Assembly: GCF_900129755.1 (NCBI RefSeq)
Contig: NZ_FQWT01000006.1
Location: forward strand, 205,328 to 269,327
Length of the DNA: 64,000 nt
Direction: 5' to 3'
From: Chryseobacterium oranimense
GTDB taxonomy: Bacteria; Bacteroidota; Bacteroidia; Flavobacteriales; Weeksellaceae
Below are positions 51,745 to 59,562 of the stretch, piece after piece (the stretch's first letter is position 1; each line of letters begins with the position of its first letter). A program made the translations under genes and the position numbers. Below the pieces are notes generated by a model. It worked only from the letters and a program-made list of their open reading frames with translations, was not told where the DNA came from and did no database searches.

Positions 51745-52116
51745 TTATTTCAATTCTACTTCAGCACCAGCTTCTTCTAATTGCTTCTTAAGAGCTTCAG
51801 CTTCGTCTTTAGATACACCTTGCTTGATTGGAGCAGGAGCACCGTCTACGATATCTTTAGCTTCTTTAAGACCAGCACCAGTTAAATCTTTTACTAATTT
51901 AACGATAGCTAATTTAGAAGCACCTGCAGACTTAAGAATTACATCGAATTCAGTCTTTTCTTCAGCAGCTTCACCTCCTGCAGCTCCACCTGCAACTACT
52001 ACAGCAGCAGCAGCTGGCTCAATTCCGTACTCATCCTTAAGGATAGCAGCTAATTCATTTACGTCTTTTACTGTTAAGTTTACTAGCGTTTCAGCTAAAT
52101 TTTTTAAATCTGACAT
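51745..52116 (-). CDS. rplL: Ribosomal protein bL12 (L7/L12)
   Basis: The 123-residue protein has the N-terminal dimer domain (SDLKNLAETLVNLTVKDVNEL), an Ala/Gly-rich hinge (AAAAVVVAGGAAGG), and the C-terminal factor-binding domain (KTEFDVILKSAGASKLAIVKLVK, then LKEAKDIVDGAP). It forms the stalk of the large subunit and recruits translation factors. It is the last gene of the rplKAJL segment, 46 bases after rplJ, and ends at a strong terminator. Confidence 0.98.
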   Translation of the reverse strand: MSDLKNLAETLVNLTVKDVNELAAILKDEYGIEPAAAAVVVAGGAAGGEAAEEKTEFDVILKSAGASKLAIVKLVKDLTGAGLKEAKDIVDGAPAPIKQGVSKDEAEALKKQLEEAGAEVELK

Positions 52117-52162
52117 TGTTGTAATGTTTTTGTTGATTATTTATTTAATTTTTTGAGTGTAA

Positions 52163-52759
52163 TTATTCAGCAGCTGGCGTTTCGTCAGTGCTTTCTGCAG
52201 CAGGAGCTTCAGGAGCTGCCTCAGCAGGAGTTTCTTCTACAGCAGGTGCAGCAGCTTCTTCAGCTTTAGCTTCTACTGTTTCAGGTTTGTTTTGAAGAGC
52301 AGAAACAACTCTTTGAATTGGAGACTGAAGTAATCCGATGATTTCACCGATCATTTCTTCTCTAGACTTAATGCTTACTAAAGCATCAAGGTTGTTGTCA
52401 CCAACATAGAAAGTTTCCTGTACAAAAGCAGACTTCAAAGCCGGCTTCTCGTCTTTCTTTCTAAAGTCTTTGATTAATTTTGCAGGAGCGTTAGCTGTTT
52501 CTGCAACCATTAAAGCAGAGTTACCTTTGAAAGTATCAAACATTTCAGAGTAATCTACTCCTTCAATCTGCTCCATTGCTTTTTGTAAAAGTGTATTTTT
52601 TACTACTTTCACTTTGATATTTTGTTTGAAAGCTTGTCTTCTGAAATCAGATGATTTAGCAGCGTTCAAACCTTCTAGATCTGCTACATAAACTACTTTA
52701 GCATCCTGAAGCAAATCTTTGATCTCTTGTATTGCTACAACTTTTTGGTCTTTTGTCAT
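52163..52759 (-). CDS. rplJ: Ribosomal protein uL10, with long acidic tail
   Basis: The 198-residue protein anchors bL12 dimers to the 23S rRNA. The N-terminal globular part (KVVYVADLEGLNAAKSSDFRR, KVVKNTLLQKAME) and the bL12-binding helix region are typical. After about residue 160 there is a tail of roughly 35 residues almost only of Ala, Glu, Pro and Thr. This makes it longer than the usual 165-175. It lies between rplA and rplL with short gaps. Confidence 0.96.
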   Translation of the reverse strand: MTKDQKVVAIQEIKDLLQDAKVVYVADLEGLNAAKSSDFRRQAFKQNIKVKVVKNTLLQKAMEQIEGVDYSEMFDTFKGNSALMVAETANAPAKLIKDFRKKDEKPALKSAFVQETFYVGDNNLDALVSIKSREEMIGEIIGLLQSPIQRVVSALQNKPETVEAKAEEAAAPAVEETPAEAAPEAPAAESTDETPAAE

Positions 52760-52776
52760 TGTCTTAAGGATTATTA

Positions 52777-53469
52777 TTAGTTAACAGATTTAGTATCAAT
52801 TGCAATACCCGGGCTCATTGTAGAAGACAAGTAAATGCTCTTCACATAAGTCCCTTTAGCAGCAGTAGGTTTCATTTTGATCAAAGTCTGGATCAATTCC
52901 TGAGCATTTTCCTTGATTTTAGCAGCATCGAAAGATACTTTACCAATACCAGCGTGGATAATACCGTATTTGTCAACTTTGAAATCAATTTTACCTGCTT
53001 TCACTTCAGTTACCGCTTTACCAATTTCCATAGTTACAGTACCTGATTTAGGGTTTGGCATAAGACCTCTTGGACCTAACACTCTACCTAATGGACCTAA
53101 TTTACCCATAACAGCCGGCATAGTAACGATAACGTCAACATCTGTCCAGCCTTCTTTTATTTTTTGTAAATATTCGTCAAGACCTACATAATCCGCTCCA
53201 GCTTCTTTTGCTTCAGCTTCTTTATCTGGTGTAACCAATGCTAAAACTTTAACATCTTTACCAGTACCGTGAGGAAGAGATACTACCCCTCTTACCATCT
53301 GGTTTGCTTTTCTTGGATCTACACCCAATCTTACAGCGATATCTACAGAAGCATCAAATTTTGTAGTGTTTACTTCTTTTACAAGAGCAGAACCTTCTTC
53401 AAGGTTATAGATTCTTCCTTTTTCTACTTTGCTTAAAGCTTCCTTTTGCTTTTTAGTCAATTTTGCCAT
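52777..53469 (-). CDS. rplA: Ribosomal protein uL1
   Basis: The 230-residue protein has the usual two-domain L1 sequence, with KFDASVDIAVRLGVDPRKANQMVRG, RVLGPRGLMPNPKSGTV and the C-terminal KSIYLSSTMSPGIAID. It forms the L1 stalk at the E site and, in other bacteria, represses its own operon. It is 11 bases after rplK and 17 before rplJ. Confidence 0.98.
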   Translation of the reverse strand: MAKLTKKQKEALSKVEKGRIYNLEEGSALVKEVNTTKFDASVDIAVRLGVDPRKANQMVRGVVSLPHGTGKDVKVLALVTPDKEAEAKEAGADYVGLDEYLQKIKEGWTDVDVIVTMPAVMGKLGPLGRVLGPRGLMPNPKSGTVTMEIGKAVTEVKAGKIDFKVDKYGIIHAGIGKVSFDAAKIKENAQELIQTLIKMKPTAAKGTYVKSIYLSSTMSPGIAIDTKSVN

Positions 53470-53480
53470 TTCTAATAGTT

Positions 53481-53927
53481 TTAAGCGTTAAAAGTTGGTT
53501 TAGTTCCTGTTACTCTTAATCCCATAGATCTAGCAGTACCTGCAACCATAGAAACTGCAGAATCCATTGTAAAGCAGTTAAGGTCAGTCATTTTATCCTC
53601 AGCGATTTTCTTCACCTGATCCCAAGATACAGAACCTACTTTGTTTCTGTTTGGTTCTCCGGAACCCCCTTTGATTTTAGCCGCATCCATCAACTGAATT
53701 GCTGCAGGTGGAGTTTTGATAACGAATTCAAAAGATTTGTCTTCGTATACTGTAATTACTACAGGTAAAACTTGCCCTGGCTTATCTTGGGTTCTCCCGT
53801 TAAATTGCTTACAAAACTCCATGATGTTCACACCTGCGGAACCCAATGCCGGACCTACTGGTGGAGAAGGGTTAGCTGCGCCACCTTTCACCTGAAGCTT
53901 TACCATTTTAAAGACTTTCTTAGCCAT
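53481..53927 (-). CDS. rplK: Ribosomal protein uL11
   Basis: The 148-residue protein has the conserved N-terminal LQVKGGAANPSPPVGPALG and the C-terminal rRNA-binding TVGSVSW-like segment (KVGSVSWDQVKKIAEDKM) and GTARSMGLRVTG. It binds the GTPase-associated centre of 23S rRNA. It is the first gene of this segment and has its own promoter, because nusG lies beyond two inserted genes. Confidence 0.98.
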   Translation of the reverse strand: MAKKVFKMVKLQVKGGAANPSPPVGPALGSAGVNIMEFCKQFNGRTQDKPGQVLPVVITVYEDKSFEFVIKTPPAAIQLMDAAKIKGGSGEPNRNKVGSVSWDQVKKIAEDKMTDLNCFTMDSAVSMVAGTARSMGLRVTGTKPTFNA

Positions 53928-54023
53928 TTTTAATTTTTTTAGTTTGAATAATTAATGAGTTTGGAAGCATTTATTATTCAGCAGATTACCGACTCACATA
54001 CAGTAAATCTACTTTTCGGACTG

Positions 54024-54031
54024 CAAAATTA
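54024..54031 (-). promoter_or_regulatory. rplK promoter -7 box
   Basis: On the minus strand TAATTTTG matches TAnnTTTG, with TTTG at 54051-54054 about 19 bases upstream. The predicted leader is about 93 bases. The remaining 53928-54300 space contains this leader, the promoter, an AT-rich stretch with no gene, and the terminator at 54232. Confidence 0.7.
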
Positions 54032-54231
54032 TAAAATATTTTTGAAATAGCAAATGGAATGTACTGATTTTTAGAAAGAATTCAGAATATTTTTTTGACT
54101 GCATTCATATGAAACGAAGAGCTGAACCTTCACAAATGGCTCCTGTAATACAGAATGTTGGCTTTATCATCATAATTCTATTCATTATATTAAAACTTTC
54201 CGGAAACTATGGAACGTATTGAAAAACTACT

Positions 54232-54267
54232 CAAAAAAAATTACTGCCCGTTTCCGGACAGTAATTA
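54232..54267 (-). terminator. Terminator of the metzincin gene
   Basis: A long stem (ATTACTGCCCG/CGGACAGTAAT with one mismatch) is followed by a T run on the minus strand, about 35 bases after the stop at 54301. Confidence 0.88.
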
Positions 54268-54300
54268 ACCTCTTGTTAATAATTTAATTTTACTTAATTA

Positions 54301-55908
54301 TTATTTTTTGATAAACTTTTCGGTTACCACTTTATTTTTTGTTTTGATTTCCAGTAAATACATTCCTGACGGAATAGACTGTACATCTATTTTATTAACT
54401 TTCCCTGTAAGATTTATTACTCTCTGCCCGGAAGCATTATAGATAGAAACTGATAGAATTTCATCATCAGTCTGGATATTAACAAAGTCACCTGTAGGAT
54501 TAGGATAAATTTTAAATAAATCCGAAGCAGACAATTTACCTTCTCCTTTTACATTTGATTCCGGTTTTTCTGCCTCTTTTTCTAATACTTTTTTACTGGC
54601 TGGCAAAGGTGAGTTATCTGTGTAAACATAAAAATAACCGTTGTCTATTTTTGTATCCGGTAAAATTAAGCAGTATGCATTTCCCTCTACTTTTATTCCA
54701 TTCCATGAGGTATCATTTGCCGATCTTACATCCGCACCTTCAATGATAAAGTTACTTCCGTTTTTAACAATAACTCTGCTTTGAGGAGCCATTATCAATT
54801 TACATGTTGTCTTTAAACTTGAATTATTGTCAATCTTAACATTTGAGTAATTTCTAAAGTTAATATCCCAAAGCTCATCAGAATTCACGTTTAAGTAAGT
54901 ATTTTTAAATGAATTTTCTGTAAAATACTGCCTTACACTTGAAACTGATGCCGTTTGAAACATCATTGAGACATCTTCAATACTCAGATAATCGTGATTA
55001 CCTGATGAGTAACTCATCAAATTTGATCCACAGTCATGATGATACAGACCCAGATTATGCCCTAGTTCATGAACCATTGCTCTTGCTCCCAAATCAGAAT
55101 AATACCACTGTTTTACGGTATCCCATGTAGGACTTCCGAAGACAGGGTTACCTACCGCATGTTGCTTTCTATGAATAAAACCGTTATAAATATCCGGCCA
55201 GAACTGTCTGGATTTTGCATCAAACTGGTTATAAAATGGAAACTCTGAAGCGGCCCAGCCTAAAGGAGTCTGCGTATAATTACCATTTTCGTATTCAGAA
55301 TATATCTGTCCGTTATTGGAAAATGTAATGTTTATTCCAGGAGGAATACTTGGATCATTATCATAATAAGAGTAGTAATAGGTAGATCCTGGTATTAAAA
55401 CACTGTTATTATCATACGGATTATTGTTGGCCGGATTAAAACCGGTTATCAGATAATCCCATGCAGGATCTACTTTCCAGATTTTATTTACAATAACTCT
55501 AATCTTTGTATCAGAGATTTGCTGAGAGGAATTTTCACACCCGCTTACCGGACTTCCCAGATTGGCCAGTCGATAATTGATCATATCTACAAAACTATTG
55601 AGAAATGCGGTATGCTCAGGGTTGTTTTGTTCAAAATTCCCTTTTCCGTCTGGCCTGGTAGGGAAAATAAAGTTCAGCTTCACATAGATAACATCATCGC
55701 TTACCTGGGGAATATACCTGGGATTATCATGTCCGTTTTGATTGTAATACCATGAAGTATTACCGCAGTTGGTATTGTTTTTTTGCACATCACCGGTAGA
55801 GTTCTTTTTACTTGTATCTATTATACAAGTTCTTGACTGAAGCTCTGTCTGTGATTTGAAAGTAACAAATACATTGCATACAATTAAGAAAAAGAAAACT
55901 TTTTTCAT
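54301..55908 (-). CDS. T9SS-exported metzincin metalloprotease
   Basis: The 535-residue protein has a signal peptide (residues 1-19), a long pro/catalytic region, and the metzincin zinc site HELGHNLGLYH at residues 280-290. The Met-turn NLMSYSS is at 296-302. A beta-rich region and a type A T9SS tail (IYPNPTGDFVNI to VTEKFIKK) follow. Zinc is bound by His280, His284 and His290, with Glu281 as catalytic base. It should be exported to the surface or medium and degrade proteins. It shares one base with the preceding gene's stop, so the two are coupled. It lies inside the conserved nusG-rplK interval. Confidence 0.93.
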   Translation of the reverse strand: MKKVFFFLIVCNVFVTFKSQTELQSRTCIIDTSKKNSTGDVQKNNTNCGNTSWYYNQNGHDNPRYIPQVSDDVIYVKLNFIFPTRPDGKGNFEQNNPEHTAFLNSFVDMINYRLANLGSPVSGCENSSQQISDTKIRVIVNKIWKVDPAWDYLITGFNPANNNPYDNNSVLIPGSTYYYSYYDNDPSIPPGINITFSNNGQIYSEYENGNYTQTPLGWAASEFPFYNQFDAKSRQFWPDIYNGFIHRKQHAVGNPVFGSPTWDTVKQWYYSDLGARAMVHELGHNLGLYHHDCGSNLMSYSSGNHDYLSIEDVSMMFQTASVSSVRQYFTENSFKNTYLNVNSDELWDINFRNYSNVKIDNNSSLKTTCKLIMAPQSRVIVKNGSNFIIEGADVRSANDTSWNGIKVEGNAYCLILPDTKIDNGYFYVYTDNSPLPASKKVLEKEAEKPESNVKGEGKLSASDLFKIYPNPTGDFVNIQTDDEILSVSIYNASGQRVINLTGKVNKIDVQSIPSGMYLLEIKTKNKVVTEKFIKK

Positions 55909-56657
55909 TATTTATTTTTTTCTAATTGTTGTATTTTTTTGTCCTGCTTTTCCAGCTTTTCATTTAAATCAATCAGATGTAAAGTAAGTTCCTCTATCTT
56001 TTTCAATAAAAGAACATTCATTTCTTTTAATTCAACTCCGTTCTTTACTACCTCATCTGCAGAAGGAATTTCAGGCAGGTGCTTATTCTGAGTTATAAAT
56101 TTCTTTAGTTCATGTAAAGGCAGCAATTTATAATCATCACTAAATACATAATCCGCCCACCCATTAGCACTGGCAAATTCAACTTTAATTTTTTCAGTTT
56201 TAATTCCATCTTTTACAAAGAGCCTGTAATTACTACAGTCTGTGCAAGAGGCCAGAGAAGAATTGTAAGCATTGACTCCCATTAGAATTTTCCCGTTTTC
56301 CCTGGCGGAAAATATAGGATATTGCCAGTTGGCAGTAGATATAGTTAAAAGCCCGACATCATTAGACTGAGGATGAACGCTTTTAATCCACACCACGTCT
56401 GTTCCGCTGTTTTTATTCGGGGTATTATCAATAATGTCAATACCATCACCATCGACTGTATTGATATTGAAAAACATTCTGCCATCGGCAATTTTAAACC
56501 GCTCGGCATTGTTAGTCTTGAAGACTAAATCCTTATTATCCGTTGTTCCGATAAAGTTAGTTGCAGGATCTGTACCCGAATTACCCGTTAGTGACCAGCT
56601 TTGTGCTTTGCTGAAAGCCATGCATGACAATAAAGTCAAGAGAAAGATTTTCTTCAT
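55908..56657 (-). CDS. Exported protein with S74/tail-fibre-like C-terminus and coiled coil
   Basis: The 249-residue protein has a signal peptide (KKIFLLTLLSCMAFSKAQ). Its fibre-like beta region contains NAERFKIADGRMFFNI and SARENGKILMGV. The C-terminal block GWADYVFSDDYKLLPLHELK, then HLPEIPSADEVVKNG, is common to Bacteroidota proteins related to the intramolecular chaperone (peptidase S74-like) ends of tail fibres. It closes with a Leu/Glu/Lys coiled coil (LLLKKIEELTLHLIDLNEKLEKQ). It probably forms a trimeric fibre. It is coupled to the metzincin by a one-base overlap. Confidence 0.72.
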   Translation of the reverse strand: MKKIFLLTLLSCMAFSKAQSWSLTGNSGTDPATNFIGTTDNKDLVFKTNNAERFKIADGRMFFNINTVDGDGIDIIDNTPNKNSGTDVVWIKSVHPQSNDVGLLTISTANWQYPIFSARENGKILMGVNAYNSSLASCTDCSNYRLFVKDGIKTEKIKVEFASANGWADYVFSDDYKLLPLHELKKFITQNKHLPEIPSADEVVKNGVELKEMNVLLLKKIEELTLHLIDLNEKLEKQDKKIQQLEKNK

Positions 56658-56895
56658 GTTATTAGTTTTAATGTTATAGTTTGTCCTATAAATTTAACTA
56701 ATATTTTTCAAATACATAAAGTTAAAGGTCACTTTAAAGAGAATTTAATATACCATTTAAACTCATTGAAACTTCTATTCAATATTATAATGAATATGTT
56801 TCCGACCATGTTCTCATCTACGGTCCAATAAAATTATCCCTAGCTGTATGAATAGAATTTTGAAGATTTGATTGTTCAATATTAAAATCCGGCAC

Positions 56896-56924
56896 AAAAA
56901 AAAGACCGCTTTTCAGCAGTCTTT
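56896..56924 (-). terminator. Terminator after nusG
   Basis: GACCGCT/AGCAGTC (one G-T pair) with a TTTC loop is followed on the minus strand by a run of eight T, about 20 bases after the nusG stop. It ends the secE-nusG transcript before the inserted metzincin pair. Confidence 0.82.
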
Positions 56925-56944
56925 ATATATTTTAAAAGTAATGA

Positions 56945-57487
56945 TTATACTTTTTCTACTTGCATATAGCTAAGTTCCATTGGAGTTTTTCTACCGAAGA
57001 TCAGTACAGAAACTTCAATTTTCTTTTTGTCTTCAAGAATCTTCTCTACAGTTCCGTTGAATCCATTGAAAGGTCCGTCAATTACTTTAACGTTTTCACC
57101 TACAATATATGGGATTTCAACATCTGTTGCAAATTCTGAAAGTTCATCCATTCTTCCCAACATTCTGTTTACTTCAGATTTTCTCATTGGAACGGGATCT
57201 CCTCCTTTCGTTAAACTTAAGAAAGATATTACTCCCGGAATATTTTTAATCACGTGAGGAATCTCTCCCATCAGATCAGCTTCTATCATTAAGTATCCAG
57301 GATAGTAAGGCTTCTCTTTAGGAACTTTTTTTCCGTTTCTGATCTGAATAACCTTTTCCATAGGAATAACCACCTGAGTAACGTACTGCTCAAACCCTAA
57401 ACGTTTGATTTCCGTCTCAATGTAGTTTTTCACTTTATTTTCCTGTCCGCTGATTGCTTTCAGCACATACCATTTCAATTCGCTCAT
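56945..57487 (-). CDS. nusG: Transcription antitermination/elongation factor NusG
   Basis: The 180-residue protein has the NGN domain start WYVLKAISGQENKVKNYIE, the PYYPGYLMIEADL segment, and the KOW domain (VKVIDGPFNGFNGTVEKILEDKKKIEVSVLIFGR). It binds the beta' clamp helices and couples RNA polymerase to ribosomes and Rho. It is downstream of secE by 18 bases, in the conserved order. Confidence 0.97.
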   Translation of the reverse strand: MSELKWYVLKAISGQENKVKNYIETEIKRLGFEQYVTQVVIPMEKVIQIRNGKKVPKEKPYYPGYLMIEADLMGEIPHVIKNIPGVISFLSLTKGGDPVPMRKSEVNRMLGRMDELSEFATDVEIPYIVGENVKVIDGPFNGFNGTVEKILEDKKKIEVSVLIFGRKTPMELSYMQVEKV

Positions 57488-57505
57488 TATGGGAAAACAC
57501 TTTTA

Positions 57506-57712
57506 TTAGTTGAACACGTTAATTAGCATTCCTATTATGTTGCTGATTGCTTTTGAAAACAATTCATCAACTCCAAAGGTAAATAATGCCAAAATCACTG
57601 TAGCAATAGTTACTACAATAGTAGAAGACTGAAGATCAGCCCACTTTGGCCATTCAACTTTATGTCTGAATTCGTTATAAGAACCTTTTAAAAAATCGAC
57701 AAATGAACTCAT
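57506..57712 (-). CDS. secE: Preprotein translocase subunit SecE
   Basis: The 68-residue protein (ATG 57712, SSFVDFLKGSYNEFRHKVEWPKWADLQ) has the conserved amphipathic helix KVEWPKWADLQSSTIVV, followed by a single membrane helix (VVTIATVILALFTFGVDELF). It stabilises SecY in the inner-membrane channel. An upstream in-frame start would lie inside the tRNA gene and is rejected. nusG follows by 18 bases. Confidence 0.96.
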   Translation of the reverse strand: MSSFVDFLKGSYNEFRHKVEWPKWADLQSSTIVVTIATVILALFTFGVDELFSKAISNIIGMLINVFN

Positions 57713-57724
57713 AATTAATATTTG

Positions 57725-57795
57725 CACGGGCACAAGGATTCGAACCCTGATCAACGGTTTTGGAGACCGGTATCCTACCATTGGACGATGCCCGT
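57725..57795 (-). tRNA. trnW: tRNA-Trp (anticodon CCA)
   Basis: On the minus strand the acceptor stem ACGGGCA pairs with TGCCCGT. The D-arm contains AATGGTAGG. The anticodon arm is ACCGGTCTCCAAAACCGT with CCA in the loop. The T-arm is AGGGTTCGAATCCT. The discriminator is G and CCA is not encoded. It lies between tuf and secE, the usual place in Bacteroidota. Confidence 0.97.
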
Positions 57796-57801
57796 AGATA
57801 A

Positions 57802-57833
57802 AAAGCTTCCGAGAGTTTCCTTCCGGAAGCTTT
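57802..57833 (-). terminator. Terminator or attenuator after tuf
   Basis: The arms AAAGCTTCCG and CGGAAGCTTT enclose a 12-base loop between tuf and the tRNA gene. It may end part of the tuf transcript or be a processing signal for the tRNA. Confidence 0.7.
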
Positions 57834-57849
57834 ATTTATTTTAAGATGA

Positions 57850-59055
57850 TTAGTCTAGGATTTCAGTAACCTGACCAGAACCTACTGTTCTACCTCCTTC
57901 TCTGATCGCGAATCTAAGACCCTCGTTAAGAGCGATTGGTTGTAGTAATTCTACAGTAATTTCCAAGTTATCACCAGGCATTACCATTTCTACACCTTCT
58001 GGTAAGAAGATCTCACCTGTAACGTCAGTAGTTCTTACGTAGAACTGAGGACGGTATTTGTTGTGGAATGGAGTGTGACGTCCACCTTCTTCTTTAGAAA
58101 GGATATAAACAGATGCTTTGAATTTTTTGTGTGGCTTCACAGAGTCTTTCTTAGCGATAACCATACCTCTCTTGATGTCAGTTTTTTCAATACCTCTCAA
58201 CAATAGACCTACGTTATCACCAGCTTCACCTCTGTCTAGGATTTTTCTGAACATCTCAACTCCTGTAATAGTAGAAGTTAATTTTTCATCACCCATACCT
58301 ACGATATCAACTGGGTCACCAGTGTTGATAATACCAGCTTCGATTCTACCTGTAGCAACAGTACCTCTACCTGTAATAGAGAATACGTCTTCGATAGGCA
58401 TCAAGAATGGCTTATCTGTATCTCTTACCGGCTCGTCGATCCACTCATCAACTGCATCCATTAGAGCTTCAACAGTTTTGAACCACTTATCTTCAGAGTT
58501 ACCTTCAGTAGCAGCAGTAAGTGCACCAAGAGCAGAACCTTGAATTACTGGAGAGTTATCTCCGTCGAAATCATAAGTAGCTAATAGATCTCTAAGTTCC
58601 ATTTCAACAAGCTCTAACAATTCTGGATCATCCACCATGTCAACTTTGTTCATGAAAACAACGATCTTAGGTACGTTTACCTGACGGCAAAGTAGGATAT
58701 GTTCTCTTGTCTGAGGCATTGGACCGTCAGTTGCAGCACATACTACGATAGCTCCATCCATCTGAGCAGCACCAGTTACCATGTTCTTAACATAGTCGGC
58801 GTGACCTGGACAGTCAACGTGAGCATAGTGTCTTTTTACAGTTTCGTATTCAATGTGAGCAGTATTGATAGTAATACCTCTTTCTTTTTCTTCTGGAGCA
58901 GAGTCAATCGCAGAGAAGTCTTTTTTCTCAGCAAGACCTTTGCTAGCTAATACAGCAGAAATAGCAGCTGTAAGTGTAGTTTTACCATGGTCAACGTGAC
59001 CAATAGTACCAATGTTCAAGTGTGGTTTGTTACGATTAAACGTTTCCTTTGCCAT
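57850..59055 (-). CDS. tuf: Elongation factor Tu
   Basis: The 401-residue GTPase has the G1 motif GHVDHGKT, the switch region RGITINTAHIEYE, G3 DCPGHADYVKNM, and G4 NKVDMVDD. It also has G5 SALGAL and the domain 2-3 sequence through GGRTVGSGQVTEIL. It delivers aminoacyl-tRNA to the ribosome. It has a strong promoter, and begins the tuf-trnW-secE-nusG unit. Confidence 0.98.
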   Translation of the reverse strand: MAKETFNRNKPHLNIGTIGHVDHGKTTLTAAISAVLASKGLAEKKDFSAIDSAPEEKERGITINTAHIEYETVKRHYAHVDCPGHADYVKNMVTGAAQMDGAIVVCAATDGPMPQTREHILLCRQVNVPKIVVFMNKVDMVDDPELLELVEMELRDLLATYDFDGDNSPVIQGSALGALTAATEGNSEDKWFKTVEALMDAVDEWIDEPVRDTDKPFLMPIEDVFSITGRGTVATGRIEAGIINTGDPVDIVGMGDEKLTSTITGVEMFRKILDRGEAGDNVGLLLRGIEKTDIKRGMVIAKKDSVKPHKKFKASVYILSKEEGGRHTPFHNKYRPQFYVRTTDVTGEIFLPEGVEMVMPGDNLEITVELLQPIALNEGLRFAIREGGRTVGSGQVTEILD

Positions 59056-59099
59056 GATTTAAAATTATTTATTTTATTATTTTTCAATTTTTCGGTGTG

Positions 59100-59107
59100 C
59101 AAATATA
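59100..59107 (-). promoter_or_regulatory. tuf promoter -7 box
   Basis: On the minus strand the site reads TATATTTG, with a GTTTTGG about 17 bases upstream as the -33 element. The predicted leader is about 40 bases. Confidence 0.72.
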
Positions 59108-59508
59108 ATGATTTTTTAAATACCAAAACCTTTTTATTTAAAAAAGTTTCAATATTCAATCAAAGAAGCACAAACCTTATATTTCGATGTATTGAGACTG
59201 CAAATTTACACAAATTTCCGGATTGAAAAAAATGAATATTAACGTTTTTATGATGCAGGATAAAGTATCTGGCTAATTATGAATGGTATAGGATAGAAAA
59301 ATATTTCATCTGTCTTTAAAATTCCTCAGGATAAAACCGCAACAGATCTTTTCCAGTATATATCATAAACCCTGTATAGTTAAGCTTCTTTTTTGTGATA
59401 TTTCTTTATTATGATTCTTCAGCTGAACCATTTTTGAAGGTAATACACGAAGTACCATCAGGAAAGTGCAGGATTGCGGCTTTAAGAAGACACATTATTT
59501 CGATGCAA

Positions 59509-59539
59509 GAAGCGCGGCAAACTACGTTTGCCGCGCTTC
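59509..59539 (-). terminator. Terminator of the RND efflux operon
   Basis: A perfect 14-base-pair stem (GAAGCGCGGCAAAC and its complement) with a TAC loop lies 23 bases after the pump gene's stop. The minus-strand T run is weak, so it may work mainly as a transcript-stabilising hairpin. Confidence 0.75.
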
Positions 59540-59562
59540 AAAATATAGAATAGAAGAAATAT

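Larger units (their letters stand above)
59056..59562. other. 507-base non-coding region between tuf and the efflux pump gene
   Basis: It holds the tuf promoter and leader at the left end and the efflux terminator (59509-59539) at the right. The middle (about 59230-59500) is AT-rich with no coding frame of note, no tRNA and no repeat recognised. Confidence 0.6.

Noticed and set aside
57713..57781. Longer N-terminus for SecE
   Set aside because: It would be encoded within the tRNA-Trp gene; SecE homologues begin near MSSFVDFL.
58118..58543. Plus-strand 141-residue frame opposite tuf
   Set aside because: tuf is highly conserved and the opposite frame shows no family features.
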